From Trichobilharzia regenti (taxonomy: Eukaryota; Platyhelminthes; Trematoda; Strigeidida; Schistosomatidae), in NCBI GenBank assembly GCA_944472135.2, contig OX235262.1, positions 82,744,903 through 82,808,902 on the forward strand: a stretch of DNA of 64,000 nucleotides. The letters are read 5' to 3'. The notes beneath the pieces are model-generated. The model saw nothing but the letters and a program-made list of their open reading frames with translations, made no database searches and was not told where the DNA came from. The position numbers and the translations under genes are program-made. Position 1 is the first letter of the stretch; the number at the start of each line of letters is the position of its first letter. Of this stretch, positions 53,865-64,000 are shown piece by piece.

Positions 53865-55806
53865 TTCCCCAAATTTTTTTGTGTACGGAACTTGTTCTAA
53901 ATTCAAATCTGTCTGTCTGTTTTCGACATAGAACTTTGCACAAATGTGCGGAAGTTCAAGTCGCCACATTCCGTGTAGCACGCGAAGCAAGAGAAGAAAG
54001 TACAAGAAAAGCATAATAGAAACAGTGAGCAGAGGTGTGAGACAAAGGAGTAATAACGAAGAACAAAACAGTTTCATTGAAGATCATAAGTCACAGGGAG
54101 TGGATGCATCTGCGCCACTGAGAACGGTTTTGAGCCATGTCACCAATTGTTTCCAACCATAGATTTTTACCGTCCCGAGGACCCCAGCCTGGAAGTCTAC
54201 ACCTTTCTACGTGGCTTAGACCAACTGTTGTGGATTTCATTGACTGATGCCAAGTTTTTGTTTGACCGCCGCTAGCTTTTTTCCAGCCTGACCCTATATC
54301 CGCTAACATTGCTCGTCGAGGGAGGCGATGGCTTGGCATACGTAACACATGTCCTAACCATCTCAGTCTTTGTAGCTTCACGACTTCGTCGATTGATTTC
54401 CCCTGTTTACCTAGAACTCTACGCCTAACCTCCATGTTGCTCACCTTATTATGCCACTTTACACGGGAAATAGAACGCAGGCACCTATGATCAAAGACAG
54501 CTAGTCTTTTCATGTCTTCCACTCTCAGTGGCCAGGTCTCACAACCATAAAGGAGGACGGAGCGGACTGATGAGCAGTACACCCGCCCTTTGGTCGATAG
54601 TCGAACATCTCGTCTACGCCAGAGTCGGCGTAAACTAACAAATGCGAAACGAGCCCCTTGTATTCGTGCTGAGATTTCGTCAGAGATCAGCCCGTTGGGG
54701 CTGATGGTACTTCCCAAATAAGTGAAGCGGTCAACGTGCTCTACCACTTCACTTCCTATTTTTAAACTAGGCGTCGATGTAGTCCAGTCCTGTAACATCA
54801 TCTTGCATTTGGCGGGAGCGAATCGCATGCCAAACATTCGTAGATTGCGGCTCAAGGTGTTTAGAAGACTCTGCATTTCGTCAGCGTCTTCGCCTAGAAG
54901 GACTATATCGTCTGCATATTCCAAGTCAACGAGATTATTCCCCGGTAGCAAGTCAATCCCTGAGTCGCTGAAGTCACCTAGGGTTAAGTCCATTAACACA
55001 TCTATGATGAAGTTGAATAGAAAAGGAGATAATGGGCATCCTTGACGGACACCACTGGTCGTCATCAGTTCAGATGACAGCTCGCCGTAAGCCCTCACCT
55101 GGCTGTATGAGTACGAGTAGAGTGCCTTAATCAGTGCAATATATTTTCTTGGAATTCCCTTTACAGCCAAGCATCTCCAGAGAACTTCCCGATCGACAGA
55201 GTCGAATGCTGCCTTTAGGTCAAGAAATATAATGACTGTTGGACGCCGGTAGGAATGCCTATGTTCTAGAATCTGTCGGAGGGTGAAGATATGATCAATA
55301 CACCCTCTTCCTGGTCTAAAGCCTGCCTGGCTCTCTCGTGTTTGTGCTTCCCGAGCACCACTCAGTCTACGCATGATTATTGAGCCTAAGACTTTAGATA
55401 CTATATTAGTCAAGCTAATCCCTCTGTGATTATCACAGGAAGACTTGTCTCCCTTCTTGTATATGGGGATAATCAGTGACTTACACCAACCCGATGGGAC
55501 GTCTTCTGATTCCCAGACGCTGCCTAGTACCTCAGTTAATGCAGACAGTAAACTGTCTCCACCGTACTTAAATACCTCTGGAGTCATTCCATCAGGTCCC
55601 GCTGCTTTGCCTAGTTTCAGATTGGTGACAGCTTTAGTAACCTCAGTTAGTGACGGAGGACCTGTGTTTATATCCCATTCAGGGAGGTGTTGGATGCTCG
55701 GAAGGTTGAGCGTGGCTGTGGGCAAATTAAACTGCTCCTCATAATGCTCTTTCCAACGATCCAGTCGTCTATCCTGGGAGCTAATTATAGTGCCATTTTT
55801 TTCCGA
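53865..55806 (-). mobile_element. 5'-truncated RTE-like LINE
   Basis: Contains the RT part and about 225 bp of 3' UTR (53865-54090, ending in A-rich AAAAAAATTTGGGGAATAAA on the minus strand). The endonuclease domain is absent: the frame opens at about 55803 just after a stop, the usual picture of 5' truncation during target-primed reverse transcription. Confidence 0.8.
54091..55803 (-). CDS. RTE-like LINE reverse transcriptase (partial, open)
   Basis: Over 560 codons without a stop; the frame is open from 55803 (RRLDRWKEHYEEQF) rather than from the TTG at 55725. RT motifs in order: KAAGPDGMTPEVFKYGG, WCKSLIIPIYKKGDKSSC, HRGISLTNIVSKVLGSII, QAGFRPGRGC, IIFLDLKAAFDSVDR, GVRQGCPLSPFLFNFIIDVL and LEYADDIVLLGED (YADD). 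The C-terminal part has RFTYLGSTISPNG, LLYGCETWPL and RWLGHVLRMP, common to RTE-clade LINEs such as schistosome SR2-type elements. No start codon or endonuclease, so it is not functional alone. Confidence 0.92.
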   Translation of the reverse strand, partial: EKNGTIISSQDRRLDRWKEHYEEQFNLPTATLNLPSIQHLPEWDINTGPPSLTEVTKAVTNLKLGKAAGPDGMTPEVFKYGGDSLLSALTEVLGSVWESEDVPSGWCKSLIIPIYKKGDKSSCDNHRGISLTNIVSKVLGSIIMRRLSGAREAQTRESQAGFRPGRGCIDHIFTLRQILEHRHSYRRPTVIIFLDLKAAFDSVDREVLWRCLAVKGIPRKYIALIKALYSYSYSQVRAYGELSSELMTTSGVRQGCPLSPFLFNFIIDVLMDLTLGDFSDSGIDLLPGNNLVDLEYADDIVLLGEDADEMQSLLNTLSRNLRMFGMRFAPAKCKMMLQDWTTSTPSLKIGSEVVEHVDRFTYLGSTISPNGLISDEISARIQGARFAFVSLRRLWRRRDVRLSTKGRVYCSSVRSVLLYGCETWPLRVEDMKRLAVFDHRCLRSISRVKWHNKVSNMEVRRRVLGKQGKSIDEVVKLQRLRWLGHVLRMPSHRLPRRAMLADIGSGWKKASGGQTKTWHQSMKSTTVGLSHVERCRLPGWGPRDGKNLWLETIGDMAQNRSQWRRCIHSL

Positions 55807-56076
55807 GATTCAAATCTACAGCTACACTAAGTAGTTTGTTGGGTTAGGTTGGTAGATAGTACTCTGACCACGTATAACAGTGAAGAATTGCGATGTCCCT
55901 GCGTAAATTCTCCATTATGATCATGATGATAAGATGGAAATCGTTGTTTTGAATTCAATGATTACGTCAGATATTTTGGGAAACAATTAAAATATGTGAT
56001 TTACTCAATATATGTTATGAAAGTAGTTGCGCTATATATATCGCCAATTAGCAGAAGTTAGAATTAGTGCGTCATT
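55807..56076. other. Non-coding stretch
   Basis: No feature seen between the LINE and the following SINE. Confidence 0.4.
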
Positions 56077-56268
56077 GGGTCGCGTCCAAGTGGCTGAATG
56101 ATTAGCGAATTCACCTTGTACTCGGAAGGTCCTGAGTTAGAGAACTCCGGTGGGAACATACTGCTTTAAGTGTCCCAAATTAGGAAGAAAGAGCTGTCCA
56201 GTACCCCTTGGTTTTCCAGCAGCTCTGTGACTGATATCAGGTCGTGATCAAACCTGTAACCAATCCAA
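56077..56268 (+). repeat. Sm-alpha-like SINE, degenerate core
   Basis: Head GGGTCGCGTCCAAGTGGCTG. The B box is damaged (GAGTTAGAGAACTCC). The ribozyme zone at 56161-56191 keeps GTCCCAAATTAGGAAGAAAG but lost CTGATGA. Shared 3' tail in altered form. Confidence 0.6.
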
Positions 56269-57144
56269 GTCTCTGCGAACCACCAACCATTGATAAGTAA
56301 AAGTTGGACCATAAAAGTTTAATGAAATAACGAATTGCGTCTAGTTATCTCTTCATAGATTTATCATGAAAATATGATAATTTGGACAGAATCTTAATAT
56401 GTCAATCTACTGAAAGGAAGTCAGTCAACTACAGGGTGGGTAAATGAGCATCGGTAGTTGTAATTAGAGAGACTGTTTGAGTGCATATACACTTGATATT
56501 TTGATATACTTTATTCGATTTATTCGATGATCTGAGATTTTCTTAAAATAAGTTATGGAGACAACTAAAAAACACACTTGGAATGAAGTAGTAAAAGGTT
56601 GTAGAAAGACTATGTAACTAAATAAGGAAGCAGATAGGTCAATAAATGCTTTTTATAAGACAAACGTAGTCCCACCTGTTAAGTAACACTAGCCTTAGTT
56701 ATGTGAAGCGCACTTGAGTTTTTCAACTTGTTGACTATGCTAAAGAGTTTTAATACAACTGCCTAACGTCTTACTACTTCTTAGTTGCTTAGCCATCTTG
56801 CATTTTTTCATAACTTCTTTGCTATTTGGTCAGATCAGTAGAAGTAGATTCCTTCCATCACCACATGAAATGATGCACTTAACTGTCGGTAATTTTTTAA
56901 TTATTTCTGTAACAGATCAATTGGAATTGTAGTCGCGGGGTTTTACCGTTTGATTTCATCTCTCATCCTTGTGTTCATGAATCTCTCAGTGATGTCTTTA
57001 TAATTAAACAGACATAAGGACTTTAGTCTTTGCCAACTGTGTCTTCTTAGCTTTATTGTAGTTTTATTTTCTGTTTTTACCGAATAATATTCCAGCCGTT
57101 GAGAGGAAAGTAATATGTCACTGCATTCAGTTTAATTGTGGTTT
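56269..57144. other. Non-coding stretch
   Basis: No gene or recognisable repeat. Confidence 0.4.
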
Positions 57145-57335
57145 AATGGTGGCACAATGGTTAGGACTCTCGCCCACCATGCATATGGGCCGAGGTTTGA
57201 TCCCCTGCCGACGCACACCTGATATCTATGGTCGGCCTGCAAAATTTGGGCTAGCGATATCCATGCTGAAAATTCTATACTTGTACCAAAAATACACTGT
57301 GGAATCAAGCTGTGATCAAAAAAATATATAAAGGT
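57145..57335 (+). repeat. tRNA-headed SINE, body type I
   Basis: Head GGTGGCACAATGGTTAGGAC, B-box-like GGTTTGATCCC, body AAATTTGGGCTAGCGATATC, A-rich end AATCAAAAAAATATA. Confidence 0.75.
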
Positions 57336-58549
57336 CACTTTTAGCAACCCTATTATGACTGTTTTGCTTTTAATCATACGGTAGTGAGATGAATTCTTAT
57401 TGTCTGTAATAACGAGGAGGGTAGCTGCTCTCCAGATCAATTTAAATGTTCACCAAATCAATATCCAGGGTCCACTGGCTGAGTCCTATTATTGAAGTGC
57501 AAGGTTGTCACTTTTACATAAAGTGTGGTAAATAAATGTCACCTAATTACTTATTTTGAACAATCTAGATCTTACTAACTTGAAATTTGTTAAACGTGCA
57601 CAATTCGTGGATCCCTTACTGTCTTGTTTGCTCCCAAATCTGGTGCAATGACAGTGATGTAGGTGATCAGTAACCACATACAATGTCGGAATCCTTATTC
57701 AAAACAAAATTTACCAAAAGCGATATTTATGTTCTCGATACCTTGAAAAATAGAAATTGTCGGAATGTAGGCTCTAGCAGCCACTGTGGTGATAATAGTG
57801 TCCCGTATTTGTAGGTAATCAATAATCGGTGAGAGATATTAGTTTTTTCGCAGGGTGAATGCTATCTAGGGGCAATACACTTGGGGAATATAAAACACTG
57901 GTGGCTCTTCAGGTTAAATGCAGCGTTGGAGTGAATTACATAAGCGACAATGTGACTTAATAGATTAAACGCTCGATCTTTAATCACTGAGTCATAGATT
58001 AGGCCCCCTTTCCATTTGTTAAGATGGATGTTTGTCCAGATGAGGAGTACCTTGAAATATATTTTCGGGAGAATTTGGTCGACATTAAATAACTCGTTTT
58101 TAACAAGTATATTACTAACATTAAGAGCTGTTACACCAAGATTAGTCCGATGGCACAATATGTATGATTTCATATTTATTTCTTAAGAAAAGCTGTCTTT
58201 ATCATATCTATCGTAGAATCTATTCATCTGATTTCTGCATATTTGATGGTTAATATCTGTTAATTAACATGTTTTTTTCTATGTCATCCACCATATTGTT
58301 CAAAGTTTTCATTCGTACAAATATACGAATAAGAAAAGATGTTCACTGTCATTTCATTCACTCATAAGTTTTATCACTCGTGTTAATGCGACACGATATT
58401 ATTTGTTAGGATATTTTAAGTGTTTTTTTTGTATAAAGTGCCTGTAAATGGTGTAGCAGTTAAAATTATCGACAATATTTGTGGCCTACTGTGTAATTAT
58501 AATGGTATTTGCACTGTCTTACTTTGTGGGCGGTTTTTGATCATATTCT
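57336..58549. other. Non-coding stretch
   Basis: No gene recognised. A 103-codon minus-strand frame at 57862-58173 lacks any recognisable motif. Confidence 0.4.
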
Positions 58550-58700
58550 ACGAGTTGATCACGGATTGATATCAGTTAGAGAACCATTGAAAACCAGGAA
58601 GTACTGGACACCTGTTGTTTCATCCTAGTTTGGGAACCATCGGCAATGCGCACCCACTGGGATTGGAACCCAGGATCTTCCAGTTACCAGGCAAGCTTGT
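58550..58700 (-). repeat. Sm-alpha-like SINE (minus arm of an inverted pair)
   Basis: The reverse complement closely matches the copy at 58891-59065 over about 150 bp, including the box B zone (GGGATTGGAACCCAGG on the plus strand) and the GTTTCATCCTAGTTTGGGA stem II zone. Confidence 0.7.
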
Positions 58701-58890
58701 ATGGGAAATTAATCTGATGCTCGCTAGTGACTTGCTACAGGATGGACTTTCCTGGAGTTCTAGTGAGAAGTCGTGACCAGTGAGGTCCAAATAGATGTCA
58801 CGTGTGTGGATGGATGTCCCACCAACGACATTGGTTGGGGTCGCGCTAAATCACTAATTGGTAGAATTTAGAATTCATGAGCCATTGAAT

Positions 58891-59065
58891 CGGGTCCCAG
58901 TGGCTGAATGGTATACCAGCTTGCCTTGCAACCGGAAAATCTTGGGTTCGAATCCCAGTCGGTGCGTACTTCCGGTGATTCCCAAACTAGGATGAAACAA
59001 CCACTGTCCAGTACTCCCTGGTTTTCAATGGTTCTCTAACTGATATCAATCCGTGATCAACTCGT
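58891..59065 (+). repeat. Sm-alpha-like SINE (plus arm of an inverted pair)
   Basis: Head CGGGTCCCAGTGGCTGAATG, box B GGGTTCGAATCCC, ribozyme zone TTCCGGTGATTCCCAAACT-AGGATGAAAC (CTGATGA altered), shared 3' part ending GATCAACTCG. Confidence 0.72.
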
Positions 59066-59099
59066 AAAAACATAACTAACCCTTAAAAACCAAACTATA

Positions 59100-59530
59100 G
59101 AAGATCATTCTAGTCTAGGCATTCAAACCCACAAACTCAATTAGAAATAAGCTTTGTCGGTTAAAAGATCCGGTGTAGTCAATTAAACGAAACAATTTAG
59201 TTTATCTAATACCCTGCTGGAATGATTGTCAGGTCAAATACATAGGGCAAAGTAGTAGAACGGGACCAGTCAGACTAGCGGAGCAGCACAAAAAACCAGC
59301 GAAATCTAGAATACTTGATTCCTAGTAAAATAAGAAATCTGGAGAATACTTCAGCTGTCTACAAGTAATACATGCAATTACACACAACCATACAGTAGGA
59401 TGGGATAAGATGACAGTTTTAAAATCTAATGTAACCGGGTGGAGGGAGAGATTGATAACGGAATCTTTAGCTATTGATTCATCTGCAAATACGTGTAATG
59501 GGAATGATTCAACACCAGACATCTGGAAAG
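59100..59530 (+). pseudogene. Second Penelope-like GIY-YIG fragment
   Basis: In shifting frames: KPTNSIRNKLCRLKDPV, then RNNLVYLIPC and CQVKYIGQSSRTGPVRLAEHKK, the GIY-YIG core in Penelope style. After TAG and TAA near 59323 comes HAITHNHTVGWDKMTVL and TGWRERLITESLA, matching the later part of the domain. It differs strongly from the copy at 6.3 kb, so it is another Penelope lineage. No RT part is seen upstream; the SINE at 58891-59065 lies there. Confidence 0.7.
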
Positions 59531-59847
59531 TTCTACTACCTTTTAAGACAAATAGGAGAGAACAAAGAAAACTATAAAACTAAAGTTTCGAAGCCGTGTG
59601 ACTATAATTGATGATATGATTATGGACAATGATAAATTGTGTTCCAAACTTTGTCATCCAGTAAATAATAATACTGTTTCATTGTGTGATACATCTGATA
59701 AACAAAGTAATTTGGAATCTAGTCAAGATACTTCAAAGAATAATGGCTCGAAGAATATCTCAATCAAAAGAACCTGATAATTATTAAAACATAGTTGTAC
59801 AATTATGGTATTTTCTAGTATTGGTTTTGTGGGGATTTTGTTTGATT

Positions 59848-60026
59848 GCATGGAGAATTTCACTATGAGCTGACATCAGCAAGAGAACCACTGGAAAACC
59901 TGGGAGTACTGGACAGCTGTTTCGCCGTAGTATGGGACTCTTCATTGGTACTCATCCACCGGGGTTCGAACTGAGGACCTTCTGGTTACAAGGCGAGCTC
60001 GTAGAACATTGAGCCACTCGGACCCA
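59848..60026 (-). repeat. Sm-alpha-like SINE
   Basis: On the minus strand: head GGGTCCGAGTGGCTCAATG, box B GGTTCGAACCC analogue, ribozyme zone CCAATGAAGAGTCCCATACTACGGCGAAACAGC, and the shared 3' tail. Confidence 0.7.
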
Positions 60027-60200
60027 ACTTCTGCCAATTCACAACATAGCGCGACCATTTCACAATGTCTTTGATGAGTTTCTGCCCCATCTTCGACCTG
60101 CTGTACCCTACTGATCACGGCTTCCCACTCGAACCCCAGTCGCTAGTGAGCATCAGATTAATTTTCAAGTATTGGTTTTGTAGGGATTTTGTTTGGTTTC

Positions 60201-60322
60201 ATGGAGGATTTCATCATAAGCTGACATCAGTAAGAGAACAGAGACGAAACAACTGTCCAGTACTCCCTGCAGGTTTTCAAGTGGTTCTCTAACTGATGTC
60301 AGCTCATGATGAAATCCTCCAT
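60201..60322. repeat. Hairpin of two SINE 3' ends
   Basis: Arms 60201-60239 and 60284-60322 are near-perfect inverted copies of the Sm-alpha-like 3' terminus (ATGGAGGATTTCATCAT versus ATGATGAAATCCTCCAT), with a 44-bp middle that includes GACGAAACAACTGTCCAGTA from one copy. Confidence 0.8.
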
Positions 60323-61097
60323 ACAATTATGGTATTTGTTGCAATTAAGAGAAGCAAGAGAATACAAGTAAACAAAAACGTGCAATTAGAAGGTGTTTTC
60401 GAAATATATAATTCATGACAATTATTTTATTCACAACACCTTAAATGTGTAGCAATAGTCTGAAAATATCCATGTTGGGTACTGGAGAATACAGGAAGTT
60501 CATGGAAGAGGTTTGTTTTCTTCTATTCCATCTTCTAGTTGTTCAGTTCATTGTGTGAAATCGTCACAAGTCCTGTTATCAAAATCAATAATAAGGATCA
60601 TATTAAATGAATGTTGTAGGGTTTTTTATTGAAAAAAATAAAGGAAAATCTTTTGTGCGGTGATGGATGCAATTTCTTCTCAATAGAGCAGAGACCAAAA
60701 CAATAGACAGATTAAGATAAAGTTTCATTAAATGTACCAATATTTTTCAAGGTTAAATATTATCCAGGGAAGCATAGAAACAGAATGAATATAATGCTGT
60801 CTCGTTTATATTGAAAACTGTAAAGTAATATGAAAGCGAGGTATGAAGTGATTTTTAAAAAAAAACAAAGGTTGTATTGCGAAAGAAATCGGGAAGGTGT
60901 CATTCTCTATGAACTTCTCTTCACCTTATGGATGATTTGTAATACTAAACCAGTTGCGATATGATCACCAGTGTTCATTAGGTATTCAATTATTGTACTG
61001 TTGAAAGAGGATTCACTAGCATTTCTTTGCAGCCATAAGGAATAATCTCTAACCTCTTTGGAAGCAACACACACACCAAACTTGTATCCTTAAGAAT
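60323..61097. other. Non-coding stretch
   Basis: No gene or repeat recognised. Confidence 0.4.
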
Positions 61098-61290
61098 GCG
61101 TCGGTGGCACAGTGGTTAGGACTCTCGCCGACCATGCACATGGTCCAGGGTTCGATCCCATGCCGGCGCACACCAGATATCTATTGTCGGCTTGCGAAAT
61201 TTGGGCTACTGATATCACGTGCTGAAAATTCCATACCTGTACGTAAAAACGGTGTGGAATCAAGCTGTAATAAAAAAAATAATGAATTAA
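61098..61290 (+). repeat. tRNA-headed SINE, body type I
   Basis: The best preserved copy: GCGTCGGTGGCACAGTGG head, B-box GGTTCGATCCC, body AAATTTGGGCTACTGATATC, end TAATAAAAAAAATAATG. Confidence 0.8.
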
Positions 61291-61688
61291 AGTACACATG
61301 GAAAAGACTACATCAAGAAGCTGATCATTCTGGTTACCAGGATACACCAGACAGCTGGTAATGCGAAGATTTCCTCTAGGGAGTCAGGATTTCGCCTCTG
61401 TAGATTGTTGATAGTGAAGTAACCGTCAGATTATTTACTTGTCTTGTGAATTCGCAATTGTTACAGATAGAGTGGTTGAATAACTACCTTACTCCATATT
61501 TTGAAATAGCCACTTCATTATTGGTTGGTCATGGATCACAGGGTCAGAACTTCGATAGCAGCTATCCATCATTGTTTTCTTTGTTTGTTTACGTTAATTT
61601 GAGTCTTAGTTTTCTTAAATTTCGTGTCATCATCATTATGCCATTGAGATTTAAGTGATATTTCAATTGTGAAATTTGTGTCAGGAAC
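61291..61688. other. Non-coding stretch
   Basis: No feature seen. Confidence 0.35.
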
Positions 61689-61835
61689 CAATATCACTTA
61701 GATAGATCATTCAAAATCAGGGAGCACTCGACAGCTAATTTGTCCTATTTCGGGACAATACCACCCCGTCAGGAATCGAACCCAGGACATACAGATTACA
61801 AGACCAAGCTCATTGACTATTCAGACACTTGGGCC
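61689..61835 (-). repeat. Sm-alpha-like SINE, degenerate
   Basis: On the minus strand it retains box B-like GGGTTCGATTCC and a stem II-like GTCCCGAAATAGGACAAAT. Head partly preserved (GGCCCAAGTGTCTGAATAG). Confidence 0.6.
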
Positions 61836-63494
61836 AGAATTCAAACCCCGATGAATTATTTGTCAACTCATGATATAGCGCTGCCTTCACCAGTATCTTA
61901 GATGACCATCCACTTCGCCTTGATATTTGATTTCTATAGTGTACACAAATCTACTTAGCGCCCAAACATTGCCATTTACCAATACGCTGTATATAAAACC
62001 AAAAGACTCATTTCAATACAAGGTTCGTTATTCCTTTAAGTGTAGTGCAAACAAAATATTTTGACCACGTATATAACAGATTCTTTTTGTGTACTTAAAG
62101 GACGCTAATTTTTTGTCCTAACATTGATAGATCAAACAGAAGGCAAACCAATCGATTAGGTTATGACGCATGAACAAGTCTTGCGCTCGCTAAACCACCG
62201 CTTTCCTCGACGAGTAATGTTAGCAGAGATATCATTAAGTTGGAAAAGAGTTTGACGTGATCAAACGACAACTTAGCATCAATTTATGAAGTCTTTAACT
62301 GTTAGTTTGAGCCACGTAAAGAGGTTTAGACTACCTGGTTAGGGTCTGTGGGAACCTAAAGACCAATAGACTCGAACGAACATTTTGAGAATCCTTTTTG
62401 ACACTTAGTGTATTATGTAGAGAAATGCATAAAATTGTGATTTTATAACTGTACAGAGTGAATTCTCTGCCTTTGCTGAACTTGTTGTACCAGGTGTAAG
62501 GCAATTTGACTAAACTCCTATCCTCAAACATACATCTACTTAAGTTTTTTGAGTAATTTTTATCTCTTATGGTCAGTTTATTTACATGCAGTGGGAGTTA
62601 TTTTAATTTCCCCTTCTAATTAAAATGTTCTTAGATAATATTATCTCATTGAAGGGATTAATGTTAGGGAGGATTACATAATCTTTGTTTCGGTGGCCAT
62701 CTACTCTCTGAGCTCTGTATTGACCGTTGTACAGTTTATATATTTTTTTATAAAATTATTCACCATGGATGATATACACATTATATTTGTATGTATATAC
62801 AATTTTTTTAATATGCATATAACCTTGCCAGTGTTAAAGTGGATATGTACTTAATCCAGATTATTGTCCTACAATTGGTCTAACTTTTGTCAGAAATAGA
62901 ACAACCGGCTTTACGTGTATTATTATTACTTTTTTTATTTTGTAGGTGTGTGTATGTGTGTTTGTACAAATATTTCTCTCTCTGTATACATATCTGTACA
63001 TAGGTTGATTTATTCAAAATGTTTGGCCACTATATAGGACATCCAAACTACATGTTTGTGTAAAGTGCACGTATTTGACCTTGGTGTCAGATCAATATAT
63101 GTTTAGATTTCTAGTTGCAGTGAACATCGTTGAACTTCTTATACACATAGTTTTCTACAAATATTGAATCTTCACTTTTCTTTTTCCCCAGGTCATTATT
63201 TTTTAACAGTTGAGTTTGTCCACATGTAAAGCGAGACTTTCACTGAATATATATGTTGTAAAGTGTTAACGAGTTGTGTGGTATTTTTACCTGTTGAAAG
63301 ACAGAAAGTAATTAGTATTAAATTATAAATTTGTCAGTTTGCACATATTGTCATCCTTAGTCCCTTGTAATTATGCCTAGCATAGTTATTTCCGAGGTAA
63401 TCACCCCACAGTTTCTGTTACTAATTAGATGTTATATAGTCTGAGCCAATAACATTTTCAGTATAGATGTAGTTACGATCTAACTTCGGTTTAA
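61836..63494. other. Non-coding stretch
   Basis: AT-rich, no gene seen. Short GT-rich tract near 62945-62966. Confidence 0.4.
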
Positions 63495-63635
63495 GAATTG
63501 TTGAAACCAGGGAGCGCTCGGCATCTCTTTCTTTCATAGTCTTGGGTTTTAATAGTACACACCCACAACTTTGCCAGGGGTCGAACCTAGAACCTTACGA
63601 AGACAACCTTCTGTCCATTCGGTCACATTGGGTTG
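63495..63635 (-). repeat. Sm-alpha-like SINE, degenerate
   Basis: Minus-strand head CCCAATGTGACCGAATGGAC, box B-like AGGTTCGACCCC; ribozyme zone strongly eroded. Confidence 0.5.
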
Positions 63636-64000
63636 TAATTTTTATTTCTGTCAATTGGCGATAGACATGCCATCGATGGACATTCACTTCATCCTGACTT
63701 GATGAACTCCATCGGCCAGGACGTCTCATTACAATCTCAGAACATTCATCCAGTTTTCCACTAATGAGTTGGAGATTGATGTTTAAATTTTGTGTCTTGT
63801 AGGGATTTGGATTAATTTAAACGTAGATTTCGTCATTGGCTAACATCCACAATCAATTACTTTATTCTCACTGGGGGAAATTTAGAAATTCGATGATAAG
63901 TTGAATTAGATTCAAGTCTATCATAGTGTCTCCTTTAAGTCTACACTAGCACAACTTTATAGGGATATTGGAAAGTGTATTCAAGCAGAGAGAGCGAGAA

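Noticed and set aside
53862..54077. 71-codon hydrophobic frame after the RTE-like LINE
   Set aside because: Lies in the LINE 3' UTR, has no recognised motif, and its composition reflects pyrimidine-rich DNA.
57862..58173. 103-codon minus-strand frame
   Set aside because: No motif, no repeat copy, no splice context; chance frames of this length are expected in 64 kb.

Overview
The window looks like repeat-rich genomic DNA of a blood fluke (genus Schistosoma, species not decided). It is AT-rich and has no prokaryotic gene organisation. Almost every long reading frame belongs to a retroelement class known from schistosomes: Ty3/gypsy, BEL/Pao, Penelope-like, CR1-like LINE and RTE-like LINE. Short tRNA-headed repeats at 51-64 kb carry a hammerhead-ribozyme-like core resembling the schistosome Sm-alpha family. 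I find no convincing complete host gene; the best host candidate is one possible first coding exon at 47.79-48.02 kb.

Layout. 0.6-4.3 kb: a decayed gypsy gag-pol on the + strand. 4.5-21.3 kb: a nest of BEL/Pao material. An outer minus-strand element (called B here) has LTR-like ends at 4.50-4.83 and 20.94-21.26 kb. It is interrupted by a Penelope-like composite (6.2-9.1 kb) and by a + strand BEL LTR-pol element (10.13-20.94 kb). That pol is itself split by a minus-strand array LTR-gag-LTR-gag-LTR (12.75-19.94 kb) made of two near-identical 3.425-kb units. 21.1-23.07 kb: a segment duplicated almost exactly at 35.85-37.83 kb, with a possible exon-like frame and tRNA-headed SINEs. 23.08-27.69 kb: a young, apparently complete gypsy element with one 1366-codon gag-pol frame, matching LTRs and a 4-bp target duplication; the other copy of the duplicated segment keeps the empty site. 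29.05-30.48 kb: ten tandem copies of a 144-bp satellite. 30.5-35.84 kb: a CR1-like LINE with both ORFs open on the minus strand. 38.5-42.03 kb: another decayed gypsy copy on the minus strand.

42-64 kb is mostly non-coding. It holds a 5'-truncated RTE-like LINE (53.9-55.8 kb), scraps of a second RTE-like RT and of a second Penelope GIY-YIG domain, one (AT)n tract, and many SINEs, several in inverted pairs that could form long hairpins.

The parts relate by nesting and decay rather than by pathway. Inferred order: B entered first; the Penelope-like and LTR-pol elements entered B; the gag-only array entered pol; the flank of B was duplicated; the young gypsy entered one copy. The most unusual feature is the pairing of a gag-less LTR-pol and a pol-less tandem LTR-gag array that share nearly the same LTR, one nested in the other. 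All family calls rest on reading motifs by eye; no database was searched.
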